A stretch of DNA of 64,000 nucleotides from Kaistella polysaccharea. Lineage in GTDB: Bacteria > Bacteroidota > Bacteroidia > Flavobacteriales > Weeksellaceae. The notes under the pieces are model-generated. The model was given only the letters and a program-made list of their open reading frames with translations, was not told where the DNA came from and ran no database searches. Position 1 is the first letter of the stretch, and each line of letters starts with the position of its first letter. The stretch is from contig NZ_CP084528.1 of the NCBI RefSeq assembly GCF_020410745.1, positions 1,302,001-1,366,000 on the forward strand, in the 5' to 3' direction. This document shows positions 43,842 to 53,471 of this stretch, piece by piece. Made by a program: the position numbers and the translations under genes.

Positions 43842-44567
43842 ATGACGAAAATATTAAATTACATCTGGCGCGGATGGATGATTCTTTTAGGAGCTGTGCT
43901 CACCATTTTATTGGGAATTCCTGTCTTAATTTTTTCAATTAAAAAAGAGCATTACCCAATTGCGTACAAATTTATACGTCACTGGTGCTTCGGCATGTTC
44001 TATGGCATGGGATTTCGCTACGAATTGATTAATCTCACTGAAAAAAAGATTGATAAAGATTTGCAGTATGTATTTATATCTAACCACACTTCTATCATGG
44101 ATGTGATGTTACCGTGTATTTTAATGCCTCATCACCCACTTTGCTACGTTGGTAAAAAGGAACTTGTAAAAATCCCTATTTTTGGAATCATCTACAAAAG
44201 AATATGTGTAATGGTTGACCGAAGTTCTGCTAAAAGCCGCGCCGACGTTTACCGCCGCTGTGCCGAAAGGATGGAAGAAGGGCAAAGTATTGTGATTTTT
44301 CCGGAAGGTGGCGTGGCGGAGGACACCTCCATTATATTAGATGAATTTAAAGATGGCGCTTTTACACTTTCCTCCAAACATCAGTCACCAATCGCCGTAT
44401 TTACTTTTGTCGGATTAAAAAGAATGTTTCCCTTTGATGCATCTCGCGGATTTCCCGGAAAAGTAAAAGTTTATTTTACAGACATCATAGAACCGCATCA
44501 CCCCGTTTCCGAATTAAAAACGGAGGCGTTTAATCAAATCAAAAATGTTTTGGTAAAATTCAATTGA
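43842..44567 (+). CDS. plsC: 1-acyl-sn-glycerol-3-phosphate acyltransferase
   Basis: A 241-residue membrane-bound acyltransferase that makes phosphatidic acid. The catalytic HX4D motif is SNHTSIMDVML, followed by the glycerol-phosphate-binding IFPEGGVAED. An N-terminal hydrophobic segment (about 8-30) anchors it. The family also contains lyso-ornithine-lipid acyltransferases, so the acceptor is not certain. It follows the GtrA-like gene and precedes the sugar transporter. Confidence 0.9.
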   Translation: MTKILNYIWRGWMILLGAVLTILLGIPVLIFSIKKEHYPIAYKFIRHWCFGMFYGMGFRYELINLTEKKIDKDLQYVFISNHTSIMDVMLPCILMPHHPLCYVGKKELVKIPIFGIIYKRICVMVDRSSAKSRADVYRRCAERMEEGQSIVIFPEGGVAEDTSIILDEFKDGAFTLSSKHQSPIAVFTFVGLKRMFPFDASRGFPGKVKVYFTDIIEPHHPVSELKTEAFNQIKNVLVKFN

Positions 44568-44581
44568 TTGAATAAAACAAC

Positions 44582-44589
44582 TATATTTG
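44582..44589 (+). promoter_or_regulatory. Putative -7 promoter element of the sugar transporter gene
   Basis: TATATTTG is a full consensus match 17 bases before the start at 44607. Confidence 0.5.
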
Positions 44590-44606
44590 TTTTCAAATTT
44601 TAACAT

Positions 44607-46055
44607 ATGTCGACAACTTATAGTAAGCAAACCAATTGGGGGCAGTTCGTACCTTTGGTAACCGTGTTTTTCTTTTGGGGTTTCGTTGCAGCGAGTAACG
44701 ATATTTTAATACCGGTTTTTAAGAAAGCATTTAATCTCACCCAAGGACAAAGTCAGCTGGTTTCAGTTGCTTTTTATGTCGCATATACGGTTGGGTCACT
44801 TATCTATATGTTTGTTTCCCGTGCCATCAAGCAAGACGTTGTTAATAAAATTGGGTATAAAAATGGTTTAATTTTAGGATTGCTGATTTCAGCGTCAGGA
44901 ACTTTACTATTTTATCCAGCGGCAAATATGGGTTCCTTCCCTCTAATGATTTCAGGATTGTTTATTGTGGGCCTCGGCTTCTCATTACAACAAATTGTGG
45001 CAAATCCGCTTGCAATAGAAATTGGACCTTCAGAAACAGGTTCCCAACGGCTTACAATGGCAGGTGGAATTAACAATTTCGGTACCACCATCGGACCATT
45101 AATTGTATCGTTTGCCATATTCGGTTCTGTAACTGGCGGCAATACTGAAGCAAGTATTGAATCGGTAAAAATTCCATATTTGGTTTTAGGAGTTGCTTTT
45201 ATTCTGGTAGCAATACTCCTTAAATTCTCCTCTTTGCCGCAAATTACGCCTACAATTATTGAAGATACGGAAGATATTATTCCGGGTGAACATAGAGATT
45301 CAGCACTAAAATATCCTCAATTGGTTCTAGGAATGATTGCAATTTTTCTGTATGTAGGCGTAGAAGTTTCTACTGCCAGTAATCTTCCGGCCTATATGGA
45401 GAATTCTCTGGGCTTCTCAACCAAGGACATTGCGCCATACGTTTCTCTTTACTGGGCATCTTTAATGATTGGTCGGTGGACCGGCGCAGTAGAAGCATTT
45501 GACGTTACTGCGGGAACAAAGAAAATTTTAAGGTTTTTAGCACCTTATCTGGCTTTTGGCGTGTTTCTCTTAGTAAATGCAATTGCTCAGCACGATTTAT
45601 CTCATTTTTATGTATACGGACTTATTATTTTAGTAATGATTGCAGCGGACATTGCGAGTAAGGGAAATCCTGCTAGAATGTTACTGATATTTTCTACCAT
45701 GGGAATATTAGCATTAATCATTGGTATGTTGACAACCGGAATGACTTCTGTATACGCGTTCACAAGCGTTGGCTTATTTTGTTCTACACTTTGGCCGTGT
45801 ATTTTCGCATTGGCGATTAATGGATTAGGAAAACATACGAACCAGGGTTCCGGATTCCTCATCATGATGATTATGGGTGGTGGAATTATTTCATGGCTGC
45901 AAGGAACTTTGGCAGACGCAGTAAATATTCATTTTAGTTACATTGTTGGTGTGATCTGTTTTGCTTATCTCGCGTTTTATGCTGTTCAGGTAACCAAAAT
46001 TTTGAAGAAACAAGGAATTGAATTAGATAGTGTAGAGAAAGCAAATGCTCATTAA
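44607..46055 (+). CDS. FHS-family MFS sugar transporter (FucP/glucose-galactose type)
   Basis: A 482-residue permease with 12 predicted helices of the fucose-galactose-glucose:H+ symporter family. The N terminus FVPLVTVFFFWGFVAASNDIL and LGFSLQQIVANPLAIEIGP fit FucP/GluP. Which sugar it imports cannot be read from sequence. Its 3' end overlaps the start of the DUF3810 gene by 11 bases, so the two are co-transcribed. Confidence 0.92.
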   Translation: MSTTYSKQTNWGQFVPLVTVFFFWGFVAASNDILIPVFKKAFNLTQGQSQLVSVAFYVAYTVGSLIYMFVSRAIKQDVVNKIGYKNGLILGLLISASGTLLFYPAANMGSFPLMISGLFIVGLGFSLQQIVANPLAIEIGPSETGSQRLTMAGGINNFGTTIGPLIVSFAIFGSVTGGNTEASIESVKIPYLVLGVAFILVAILLKFSSLPQITPTIIEDTEDIIPGEHRDSALKYPQLVLGMIAIFLYVGVEVSTASNLPAYMENSLGFSTKDIAPYVSLYWASLMIGRWTGAVEAFDVTAGTKKILRFLAPYLAFGVFLLVNAIAQHDLSHFYVYGLIILVMIAADIASKGNPARMLLIFSTMGILALIIGMLTTGMTSVYAFTSVGLFCSTLWPCIFALAINGLGKHTNQGSGFLIMMIMGGGIISWLQGTLADAVNIHFSYIVGVICFAYLAFYAVQVTKILKKQGIELDSVEKANAH

Positions 46056-47103
46056 AAAGAATATTATATATCAAAGTAAAAGATTTTGGGCAGGTTTATT
46101 ACTTGCCCAATTTCTTTTGTTTTTTATATTTTCGAAAATTCCCATAATTATTTCACTTTTCGAAAACTTTTTTGAAATTCAAAAAGCTTTTCATCAAAAT
46201 ATTTTTGCAAAAATTCCCTTCTCGGTTGGAGATGTTTTTTATATTTTACTAGGGATTCTTCTTATTTATATATTTATTAAAATTTTAAAGAAGGAAAGCA
46301 GAAGAATTTATATTTTAAAGTTTTTAATCGTGTTGAATATTCTCTACTTTGTTTATCAAATGTTTTGGGGAATGCTTTATTTTCAAAAACCACTTTTAGA
46401 GAAGTTACCGGAAAAAGAAGTTGGCTTAAGGGAAGTTAAATCTCTTACTTTAAAATATTTAGAAAAATGTAAAATTTCACGCAACTTGGTTACGGAAGAT
46501 CAAAACGGAGTTTTTCTAATCACCAATTTTCCGGCAGTTGAAAAAAATGTCTTGAACAATCAAACCAAAATTCCAATTTCAATAAATAATAAGTCTGCGA
46601 CAGAAATAAACTCTTTTAAAAAAAGTCTTTTCAGATCAGCAATCAGTTACAGTGGCATTTTAGGATACTATAATCCATTCACTGCAGAAGCACAATATAA
46701 CGCCAATTTACCCCATACTTATCTTCCCTTTACCTTAGCTCATGAAAGCGCGCACCAACTTGGTTATGCTCGTGAACAGGAGGCAAACTTTATCGGATTT
46801 TTAATAGGTTATCGGTCGGCCAATCAGGATTTAAAATACAGTACCGACTATTTTGTTTTGAAATCACTATTAAATTCATTGATTGAAAAAAATCCCGAGT
46901 TTGTACAGAGTATTATCCAAGATTATTCTCCTGGAATGAAACGTGACCGTGAGGCTGAAAAGCTTTTTATAGAAAAACACGCTGGATTACTGGATGTTTT
47001 CTTCGGATTTACAAATGATCTTTTTTTGAAAAGTAATCAGCAGGATGGCAGTATTACCTATTCCTATTTCATTGATTTGTTACTCAGATATGAAGAGTCT
47101 TAA
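46045..47103 (+). CDS. DUF3810 membrane-anchored putative zinc protease
   Basis: A 352-residue protein with three N-terminal helices (about 15-33, 58-76 and 89-110) and a soluble domain. The domain has TLAHESAHQLGYAREQEANF, an HExxH zinc motif with a downstream Glu as third ligand, and a further GYRSA segment. It belongs to DUF3810, a gluzincin-like family of unknown substrate common in Bacteroidota. It overlaps the sugar transporter gene. Confidence 0.88.
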   Translation: MLIKKNIIYQSKRFWAGLLLAQFLLFFIFSKIPIIISLFENFFEIQKAFHQNIFAKIPFSVGDVFYILLGILLIYIFIKILKKESRRIYILKFLIVLNILYFVYQMFWGMLYFQKPLLEKLPEKEVGLREVKSLTLKYLEKCKISRNLVTEDQNGVFLITNFPAVEKNVLNNQTKIPISINNKSATEINSFKKSLFRSAISYSGILGYYNPFTAEAQYNANLPHTYLPFTLAHESAHQLGYAREQEANFIGFLIGYRSANQDLKYSTDYFVLKSLLNSLIEKNPEFVQSIIQDYSPGMKRDREAEKLFIEKHAGLLDVFFGFTNDLFLKSNQQDGSITYSYFIDLLLRYEES

Positions 47104-47411
47104 AATAAAAAGAATCGCAACTTACGAAGCGATTCTAAAAACACAAATGATGAAAAAAAATTTATTGCTCTTTTATCGAGTAATTCTTTAAAAGAGCTTT
47201 GTAAATGTAGGACTAAATACTAAAACAGCAAAATATTTAGTGGTAATATTTTAAAATAAATCCCCTTTTATGCGGTTATTATTTCGTTCACTCTCACTCT
47301 CCTAAAAAGGATATGAAAGAAGTGTAATGTTAGATTAATAATTTCTGGAGAATAAAGATCGGATTCAAATAGTTTAAAAATAAAAAAACCCAGCTAATTA
47401 CTGGGTTTTTG
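47104..47411. other. Intergenic region with two hairpins and a tRNA terminator
   Basis: AGAATCGC/GCGATTCT (47111-47136) lies just after the DUF3810 stop, followed by A-rich sequence, not a T run. GCTCTTTTA/TAAAAGAGC (47167-47197) comes next. Neither is a clear terminator by itself. No gene is visible in the rest. Confidence 0.45.
47384..47410 (-). terminator. Intrinsic terminator after tRNA-Met
   Basis: AAAAACCCAG and CTGGGTTTTT pair around CTAATTA immediately downstream of the tRNA, on the minus strand. Confidence 0.85.
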
Positions 47412-47485
47412 TAGCGAAGACGGGAATTGAACCCGTGACCTCAGGGTTATGAATCCTGCGCTCTAACCAACTGAGCTACCTCGCC
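47412..47485 (-). tRNA. tRNA-Met (anticodon CAT)
   Basis: The minus strand folds as a 74-base tRNA: acceptor GGCGAGG, T8-A9, D arm GCTC...GAGC with AGTTGGTTA loop, anticodon loop TTCATAA, variable AGGTC and a T arm with GGTTCAATTC. The CAT anticodon means elongator or initiator Met, or Ile after lysidine modification; the lack of three G-C pairs beside the anticodon argues against initiator. The CCA end is not encoded, and the first acceptor pair is G-U. Confidence 0.93.
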
Positions 47486-47532
47486 GTTTTGAGTGGTGCA
47501 AATATAAAAATATTTTGTGAGGTAGCAAAAAT

Positions 47533-48816
47533 TTACTTTAACTTTAAATAAGAAATTACATCAACCGCATGATCGGGTTTGGCAATGATTTTATTATTCG
47601 CATCCAATATGAAATATGTTGGCGTCGCACGGATGTTATAGGTGTCTGAATAAGTACTGTTCCAGCCTTTCAATTCCGTATCATTGATCCAAGGCAGCAT
47701 CTTTACTTTATTGTCATAAGCTGTTTTGTCATTGTCTAAGGAAAATGCAATAACTTCTCCCTTTAAACCTTTGATAGCATTATATTTTTCAATAAGAGTT
47801 GGCAACTCGGTTTCGCAATGAGAGCAAGTTGAAGACCAGAACACAATTACTTTTTTATCTGCTTTGATATCATGAATTGATTTAGCAGACGTATGGGTAG
47901 CATTTTTGAATAAATAATTCGGAAATACCGCACCAATTTCTGTATTCATATTCGTAGCAATGGTCTGGGAGAGCCGGTCATTAATCGTACACTTCAAATT
48001 TTTCGCTTCAGTAAGATACTTATCTTTCAATTCCGTCATACTGTAGGTATCGAAAATTTCAATAAGTTCAGACAAAACAGTTTGTCCCCGTGGTGTTTCG
48101 GTATTTACTGCAGTGAGCAATTTGTCAACATCAGCGGTAAGGTTAGCGCTTGGGCCAATGTTTAAGTAGGAAACAAGAATCGGTCGTAAAAGAGAAGATG
48201 TTTCCAACATATCAGAAGATTTATTGATAAAATCAATTATCTCCTGATGTGTTACAGGTTTTGAATCAGCTTTCTTCTCTAAAAATTTTTTATAATTTGA
48301 GTTATAGAAATTGATAAAAGGATACTTTGCAGCATCTGAAGTATTACTTGACAAGCGCTTAATTTCCAGGGAAAGTGCCGCTCCGAAACCATTTTCTGCT
48401 TTATAATATTCTTTTATCTGATACAAAGCTGGGAGAATGACTTCTTTCTTCTGCTGAATATCCTGTATTTGATTCATCGTAAAATTATCCTCATCTAAAT
48501 ATTCGACGTCGGTAATTTTATTATTAAGAGTATTAAACTTTAATTTAACATCTTTATTTTCGGAGATGAAATTAATAGAAGCATTATTTTCTGGGAAGTA
48601 TAGTTTCAGCATTCCGGTATAAGGTTGCTTCACCTGAAGTTGCCAGTTGTTTCCTTTTTTAATTTCTTTCAGCTTGAGAACATCTTTAGATCCATTTAAG
48701 GTGTATAGATACACTTCCTTCGGAGTAAAAGATTGTGGAGCCTCAATGCTGATATTAAACTGTGCATTGTAGCTTGTGCACAGTAAAATGCTTAAAAGTA
48801 GGGTTATTCTTTTCAT
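47533..48816 (-). CDS. Secreted thioredoxin-like protein (TlpA family)
   Basis: A 427-residue exported protein: signal peptide 1-18 (ends YNAQ), an N-terminal domain of about 290 residues with no recognised fold, and a C-terminal thioredoxin domain with the redox motif WSSTCSHCETELP and the cis-Pro loop IRATPTYFI. Bacteroidota use such proteins for disulfide reduction or heme and respiration assembly; the target here is unknown. It lies next to a small membrane protein and a T9SS protein on the same strand. Confidence 0.88.
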   Translation of the reverse strand: MKRITLLLSILLCTSYNAQFNISIEAPQSFTPKEVYLYTLNGSKDVLKLKEIKKGNNWQLQVKQPYTGMLKLYFPENNASINFISENKDVKLKFNTLNNKITDVEYLDEDNFTMNQIQDIQQKKEVILPALYQIKEYYKAENGFGAALSLEIKRLSSNTSDAAKYPFINFYNSNYKKFLEKKADSKPVTHQEIIDFINKSSDMLETSSLLRPILVSYLNIGPSANLTADVDKLLTAVNTETPRGQTVLSELIEIFDTYSMTELKDKYLTEAKNLKCTINDRLSQTIATNMNTEIGAVFPNYLFKNATHTSAKSIHDIKADKKVIVFWSSTCSHCETELPTLIEKYNAIKGLKGEVIAFSLDNDKTAYDNKVKMLPWINDTELKGWNSTYSDTYNIRATPTYFILDANNKIIAKPDHAVDVISYLKLK

Positions 48817-48828
48817 GATGTAAATATA

Positions 48829-48855
48829 AAAAAACTCACCGAGTTACGGTGAGTT
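48829..48855 (-). terminator. Intrinsic terminator after the small Gly-rich membrane protein
   Basis: On the minus strand AACTCACCG/CGGTGAGTT with loop TAACT is followed by a T run. Confidence 0.82.
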
Positions 48856-48875
48856 CATTATTTTTTTAAAATAAA

Positions 48876-49094
48876 CTAAGCAAGTTTCTTCTGTACTTTC
48901 TTGGTGTAATAGGCAATCAACAATACTGCAACTAGACCCAGCACATACACGTACATATCAATCGGGGAGGCAGGAGCACCTGGTCCTACACCACCACCAC
49001 CACCACCTGGAGGCGCCGGGGGCGACGACTGTGCGCTTAAAAAGGCACTCACCGTAAGGAATGCAAATAACATTGTTTTATTAATAGAGTTCAT
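48876..49094 (-). CDS. Small Pro/Gly-rich secreted membrane protein
   Basis: A 72-residue protein: signal peptide 1-21 (ends LSAQ), a low-complexity linker SSPPAPPGGGGGGVGPGAP, one C-terminal helix (about 46-63) and the basic tail KKVQKK. That layout leaves the flexible linker outside and the tail in the cytoplasm. Small proteins like this often follow T9SS-exported proteins in Flavobacteriia; no function is known. It lies 19 bases downstream of the T9SS gene, so it is probably co-transcribed. Confidence 0.75.
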   Translation of the reverse strand: MNSINKTMLFAFLTVSAFLSAQSSPPAPPGGGGGGVGPGAPASPIDMYVYVLGLVAVLLIAYYTKKVQKKLA

Positions 49095-49113
49095 AATTTG
49101 ACCTTTTTAAGAA

Positions 49114-51063
49114 TTATCTGATAATTTTTGTACTGAATTTTTCACCACTTTCTGAGACTGCTGTTACTATATAAGCACTTTTTTGTTTGCCCAGTTTTAA
49201 GGTAAAGTCACTAGTTGCATTGACATTTTTATCGGCGAGGATTAATTTACCGCTCATATCATAAACCTGAACATCTGCTTTTTTCCAGCTCGGATCAAAC
49301 CTTACAAAGAAATCAGTAGTACCAGGGTTATAAACAACTCTTGTTCTGCTTGGTTTTACAACGGTATCAGTTCCTAAAGCGGTAGTTGATTTACCATAGT
49401 AAAGACTGTACTTGTCACCAGATACTGGAACAACTGTATTTTGAGAAGCTTCTTTAATTTCTCCGTTTGCTGCTTTATAGTAGAATCCAATTCCAGTTGA
49501 CAAGGTATGTTGTCCTTTATCAATTAATTCGGCATTTTCTCTAATTTCAAACTTAAGGGATTTGATTTCGGTATTGTACATCATCATCGGAACTGCTTTA
49601 CCAAAGAAATCTTTTTCATTCGCTTCATTGATGTAGAGCCAATAAGCGCTTTTAAAATTATCATCAATTCCGCCTTTTACAGCCTCTTCTTCGTAAGTCC
49701 CAATAATGTCCGTACTACTAAGTGTAGCTTGGGTCGTGGGTTTTGAAGAGTGTCCTGTAGTACCATCTGGATAGACGACATAGTAAGTTCTTGCCATTTC
49801 TTCTCCTTTCGAGTTCAATGCAATAACGCCTAACTGCTTAACTGTACCTCTTTGGTCCACCATTTTAGCCGCTGTTGGTTCATACGGCTGACCATTTGTG
49901 CGGGAAGCCGGAGCAAATCTTCGTAAACCATCAAAATTTAAGGTCCGATCACCTCCAACTTCTGGATCATTTCCTCGCAACTTAATAGCAATTGCCTGCA
50001 TTGGCTGAATTACAATGCTAACGTCACCAACGGGTATCGGATCATAGAGGTCATTTGTGTAACTTAGTATTGAAGCATTTTGCGACCATGTTGCCCCTTG
50101 TGCATTGGAAACCACTCCACCAGGCCCAAATCTAATTCCTTGAATAGATTTAATATTATTACCATCTGTAATTGTGGTCGCTTCAACCCTTCCGATAAAT
50201 CTCATATCTAAATTGGTGAAGTAAGGATTTCCATACTGATAAATATTCTTACCGTATGTTGGAACAGTATATGGTGAAGCACCACCCGCTGCAAGTCCAA
50301 AATCCCAAGCATCCTGAAGATAAGTGTTAAATGGTTCACTGTAAGAATTTCGTGCGCTACCATCAGGTCCAAAATTAACGCCTGCGCCAGCATTAACCAT
50401 TGTTTCAGATATGCCGTTCGCAAATGGCACACCTCTTAAGGTATATACATCGCCTATAGCTGGCAAAGCAGAATTAAAATCTTTCGAACCTAACATATAG
50501 TAGGTTGTACTCTTTAAAGTAGAATTGCTAGTACTGAAATTATCCGCCTCAACATTAGCATTATCCCAAATAAGAATTTCATTTTGAGATCTTCGTACAT
50601 TGGTAAATGTTTTCCCCAATTCTGAATTTAGGGACGACATTGGTTTGTTGTAAAATGGAAGTGCTATTTGCTGGTACGTTCCGTGTTTTAAAGTTTTATA
50701 CTCTCTATCAACGATCGCAGTAATATTTGTCTGCGGAATACCATCAATATATAATTGACCATAACTTGTTGCATCAACGGCTAGAGGATCATTAATACGA
50801 ATAATAATGTTTTTTCCGTCCGTTTTATCACCGGTGCCAGCGGCATTAAATGTTTTAACAACGTCGGCTGCATCGCCAACTACCATTAAATTTCCGTGCA
50901 AATCGATGATGCCATTTCCTTTGGTCTGAATACCGCCGCCGTTATAGACTAAAGCGTATTCGCCAACGTAGAAGGTGCCGCCATTATCAACATGTGTCAG
51001 CGCCTGCGCGCTCATTGATAAAGTTAACGACAAAAATCCTACAGTTAATAGATTTTTTTTCAT
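49114..51063 (-). CDS. Secreted protein with type A T9SS sorting domain
   Basis: A 649-residue protein: signal peptide 1-19, a long beta-rich middle without recognised domains and a C-terminal type A sorting domain from about residue 572 (NPGTTDFFVRFD, VQVYDMSGKLIL, end STKIIR). The N terminus HVDNGGTFYVGEYALVYNGG resembles beginnings of large surface proteins of the class. It would be exported through the type IX system; its role is unknown. Confidence 0.88.
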   Translation of the reverse strand: MKKNLLTVGFLSLTLSMSAQALTHVDNGGTFYVGEYALVYNGGGIQTKGNGIIDLHGNLMVVGDAADVVKTFNAAGTGDKTDGKNIIIRINDPLAVDATSYGQLYIDGIPQTNITAIVDREYKTLKHGTYQQIALPFYNKPMSSLNSELGKTFTNVRRSQNEILIWDNANVEADNFSTSNSTLKSTTYYMLGSKDFNSALPAIGDVYTLRGVPFANGISETMVNAGAGVNFGPDGSARNSYSEPFNTYLQDAWDFGLAAGGASPYTVPTYGKNIYQYGNPYFTNLDMRFIGRVEATTITDGNNIKSIQGIRFGPGGVVSNAQGATWSQNASILSYTNDLYDPIPVGDVSIVIQPMQAIAIKLRGNDPEVGGDRTLNFDGLRRFAPASRTNGQPYEPTAAKMVDQRGTVKQLGVIALNSKGEEMARTYYVVYPDGTTGHSSKPTTQATLSSTDIIGTYEEEAVKGGIDDNFKSAYWLYINEANEKDFFGKAVPMMMYNTEIKSLKFEIRENAELIDKGQHTLSTGIGFYYKAANGEIKEASQNTVVPVSGDKYSLYYGKSTTALGTDTVVKPSRTRVVYNPGTTDFFVRFDPSWKKADVQVYDMSGKLILADKNVNATSDFTLKLGKQKSAYIVTAVSESGEKFSTKIIR

Positions 51064-51103
51064 TATAGTAGTGTTTTGTGTTTTAGATAGGATACTTGAG
51101 CTA

Positions 51104-51111
51104 CAAATATA
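51104..51111 (-). promoter_or_regulatory. Putative -7 promoter element of the T9SS protein gene
   Basis: The minus strand reads TATATTTG, 40 bases before the start at 51063. Confidence 0.5.
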
Positions 51112-51153
51112 CTATTTTTTTAAATCTTACCAATAATAATCGCAGGAAAAACT

Positions 51154-52335
51154 TTAAAAAGTAATATTTTCCTTGGTTACGGTGACTTTTTTCTCTGCAG
51201 CAATGTTAAACATGTAGTCTTCCAGCACTTTTTCTGTAGTTCCACGAAGTCCTCTGGCTCCCAAACCTTTCTCATTCGTTTCCTCAACAATCAGCTCCAA
51301 AGCTTCGTCTGTAAAGTTAAGTTCTACCCCATCCATCTTAAAAAGTTCCACGAATTGATTAATAATTGAATTCTTGGGCTCTTTCATGATTCGCAGCATG
51401 GTTTCCTTGGTTAATTTCTCCAGATACGTAATTATAGGAAACCTACCCAACAGTTCCGGAATTAATCCAAACTTTCGAAGATCAATGGCATTGATCTGTT
51501 TTAAGATATAATCATCTTCCTCAACTTTGTTTAATTTATCTGCACTGAAACCAATTGCTTGCTTGTTGAGGCGGCGTTCTATAATTTCTTTAATTCCGTC
51601 AAAAGCTCCACCCGCAATAAAAAGTATATTTTGTGTATTTACCTGAATATATTTTTGATCCGGATGTTTCCTACCACCTTGCGGCGGTACATTTACAATA
51701 CTGCCTTCCAAAAGTTTAAGTAATCCTTGCTGAACACCCTCGCCGGAAACATCTCGTGTGATGCTCGGATTATCAGATTTACGGGCTATTTTATCAATTT
51801 CATCAATAAATACAATGCCGCGTTCCGCCTTCTGCACATCGTAATCTGCAACCATTAGAAGTCTGGATAAAATACTTTCCACATCTTCGCCAACATAACC
51901 GGCTTCTGTAAGAATCGTTGCATCAACAATACAAAATGGAACATTAAGCTCTTTGGCAATCGTTTTTGCCAGTAAGGTTTTCCCTGTTCCAGTCTCACCA
52001 ATCATGATGATGTTGGATTTCTCAATCTCCACTTCGCGATTTTCATCTTGCGCGTGGAGTAATCTTTTATAATGATTATAAACAGCAATAGAAAGCTGTT
52101 TTTTTGCCTGATCCTGACCAATTACATATTGATCAAGAAATCCTTTTATTTCAATTGGCTTTTTTAACTCTTCAATGGTGTCAGCAGAAGAAACTCCGTT
52201 TTTCGAAGACGTTTCTTTTACAATTCCGTGTGCCTGTTCAATACACTCTTCGCAGATAAATCCATCATTGCCGGAAATTAACATTTGAACTTCATTTCGT
52301 TTTTTACCGCAAAAAGAACATTGGTTTGAATTCAT
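51154..52335 (-). CDS. clpX: ATP-dependent Clp protease ATPase subunit ClpX
   Basis: ClpX unfolds substrates and feeds them to ClpP. The 393-residue protein has the N-terminal zinc-binding C4 domain (C6, C9, C28, C31), Walker [14 protein letters not shown], Walker [13 protein letters not shown], sensor region GRFPIITYL and the C-terminal [18 protein letters not shown]. The ClpP-binding loop reads LGF-like within the middle of the AAA domain. clpP is not adjacent. It lies 21 bases after the HIT gene. Confidence 0.97.
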   Translation of the reverse strand: MNSNQCSFCGKKRNEVQMLISGNDGFICEECIEQAHGIVKETSSKNGVSSADTIEELKKPIEIKGFLDQYVIGQDQAKKQLSIAVYNHYKRLLHAQDENREVEIEKSNIIMIGETGTGKTLLAKTIAKELNVPFCIVDATILTEAGYVGEDVESILSRLLMVADYDVQKAERGIVFIDEIDKIARKSDNPSITRDVSGEGVQQGLLKLLEGSIVNVPPQGGRKHPDQKYIQVNTQNILFIAGGAFDGIKEIIERRLNKQAIGFSADKLNKVEEDDYILKQINAIDLRKFGLIPELLGRFPIITYLEKLTKETMLRIMKEPKNSIINQFVELFKMDGVELNFTDEALELIVEETNEKGLGARGLRGTTEKVLEDYMFNIAAEKKVTVTKENITF

Positions 52336-52356
52336 ATAATATTATTAATAATAATT

Positions 52357-52764
52357 TTAAAGGTTGGTGGTTTCGTCGGCATTAATGATCCGTTGCTGAA
52401 TTTCTGTATATTCTTCATCTGAGAATTTCAACCGTACGTTTTTGAAGTTCATATCTTCCATTTTTGTAATGGGAATGAGGTGAATGTGCGCATGTGGAAC
52501 TTCTAATCCAACAACTGCAACTGCAATTCTTTTTGTAGGATAGGCAACTTCCATTTTCTTTGCCACGTTCTGTGCAAACGCCCAAAGATTTTTATACGCT
52601 TCAGATTCTAAATCGAAAATGAAATCAACTTCCTCTTTCGGTATAACCAAACAGTGACCATTAACCAAAGGCATCGCATCTAAAAAAGCCAGATGAGATG
52701 AATCTTCGGCAACGATATAGGCCGGTATTTCTCCCGCTACAATTTTTGTGAATATTGATGCCAT
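52357..52764 (-). CDS. HIT family protein (histidine triad hydrolase)
   Basis: A 135-residue nucleotide hydrolase/transferase of the HINT/FHIT superfamily. The histidine triad is HAHIHLIP; the N-terminal SIFTKIVAGEIPAYIV and NGHCLVIPKEE complete the fold. Substrates are usually nucleotide phosphoramidates or dinucleoside polyphosphates. It precedes clpX on the minus strand. Confidence 0.94.
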   Translation of the reverse strand: MASIFTKIVAGEIPAYIVAEDSSHLAFLDAMPLVNGHCLVIPKEEVDFIFDLESEAYKNLWAFAQNVAKKMEVAYPTKRIAVAVVGLEVPHAHIHLIPITKMEDMNFKNVRLKFSDEEYTEIQQRIINADETTNL

Positions 52765-52806
52765 AGTACTTATTTTAAATTAAAAACCCACGCCGAAGCG
52801 AGGGTA

Positions 52807-52814
52807 CAAATTTA
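52807..52814 (-). promoter_or_regulatory. Putative -7 promoter element of the HIT gene
   Basis: The minus strand reads TAAATTTG, 42 bases before the HIT start. Confidence 0.48.
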
Positions 52815-52902
52815 CAAAATCTGAAATAATTGCTCAGTTAAGGAAATGGTAAATTTCTGAGGTGATTTATCAAATCGAAATCAGCCAGATATCTCCTCTA
52901 CT

Positions 52903-53373
52903 TTAAAGAGAAATTTCTAAAATATCAAAAGATAGTTTGTTGCCGTTTGGCAAAATAATTTCTGCAGTTTCACCCACAACTTTGCCCAATAAACCTTTAG
53001 CAATTGGTGTGTTTATAGAAATTCGTCCCGTTTTAATATCGCTTTCATTATCGGGAACCAGCGTAAATTTCTGTTCCGCTTTCGTAGCGTGATTTTTTAA
53101 ACGTACGGTTGTAAGGATAGAAACCTTCGACGTATCGAGTTGACTTTCATCAATTACTTTAGAATTAATGACGATATCCTTTAGTTTAGAAATTTTCATT
53201 TCCAGCATTCCCTGTGCTTCTTTTGCCGCGTCGTATTCCGCATTTTCAGAAAGATCACCTTTATCCCGGGCTTCTGCAATTTGCTGCGTAATTTTTGGTC
53301 GTTCTATTGTTTCCAGTCGCTCCAACTCCGTCTTCATTTTATCTAAACCTTCTTTGGTGACGTAACTTGCCAT
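52903..53373 (-). CDS. greA: Transcription elongation factor GreA
   Basis: GreA binds the secondary channel of RNA polymerase and stimulates cleavage of backtracked RNA. The 156-residue protein has the N-terminal coiled coil with AEARDKGDLSENAEYDAAKE (about 31-50) and the C-terminal globular domain with SINTPIAKGLLGKVVGE. Length and both signature acidic tip residues are normal. Confidence 0.96.
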   Translation of the reverse strand: MASYVTKEGLDKMKTELERLETIERPKITQQIAEARDKGDLSENAEYDAAKEAQGMLEMKISKLKDIVINSKVIDESQLDTSKVSILTTVRLKNHATKAEQKFTLVPDNESDIKTGRISINTPIAKGLLGKVVGETAEIILPNGNKLSFDILEISL

Positions 53374-53408
53374 AGCTTCTAATATTTAACGTTAGTATAA
53401 AAAAATAA

Positions 53409-53457
53409 TCCGACATTTGTCGGACAATGTTTTTTGTTGATTTGTTTCACAAAGATA
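53409..53457. promoter_or_regulatory. greA upstream region with palindrome and -7 element
   Basis: A full minus-strand -7 element TATCTTTG lies at 53450-53457. Between it and greA, in the would-be leader, lies the palindrome TCCGACATTTGTCGGA (53409-53424), a possible operator or a leader hairpin. Confidence 0.4.
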
Positions 53458-53471
53458 TAAATTTATTTTAT

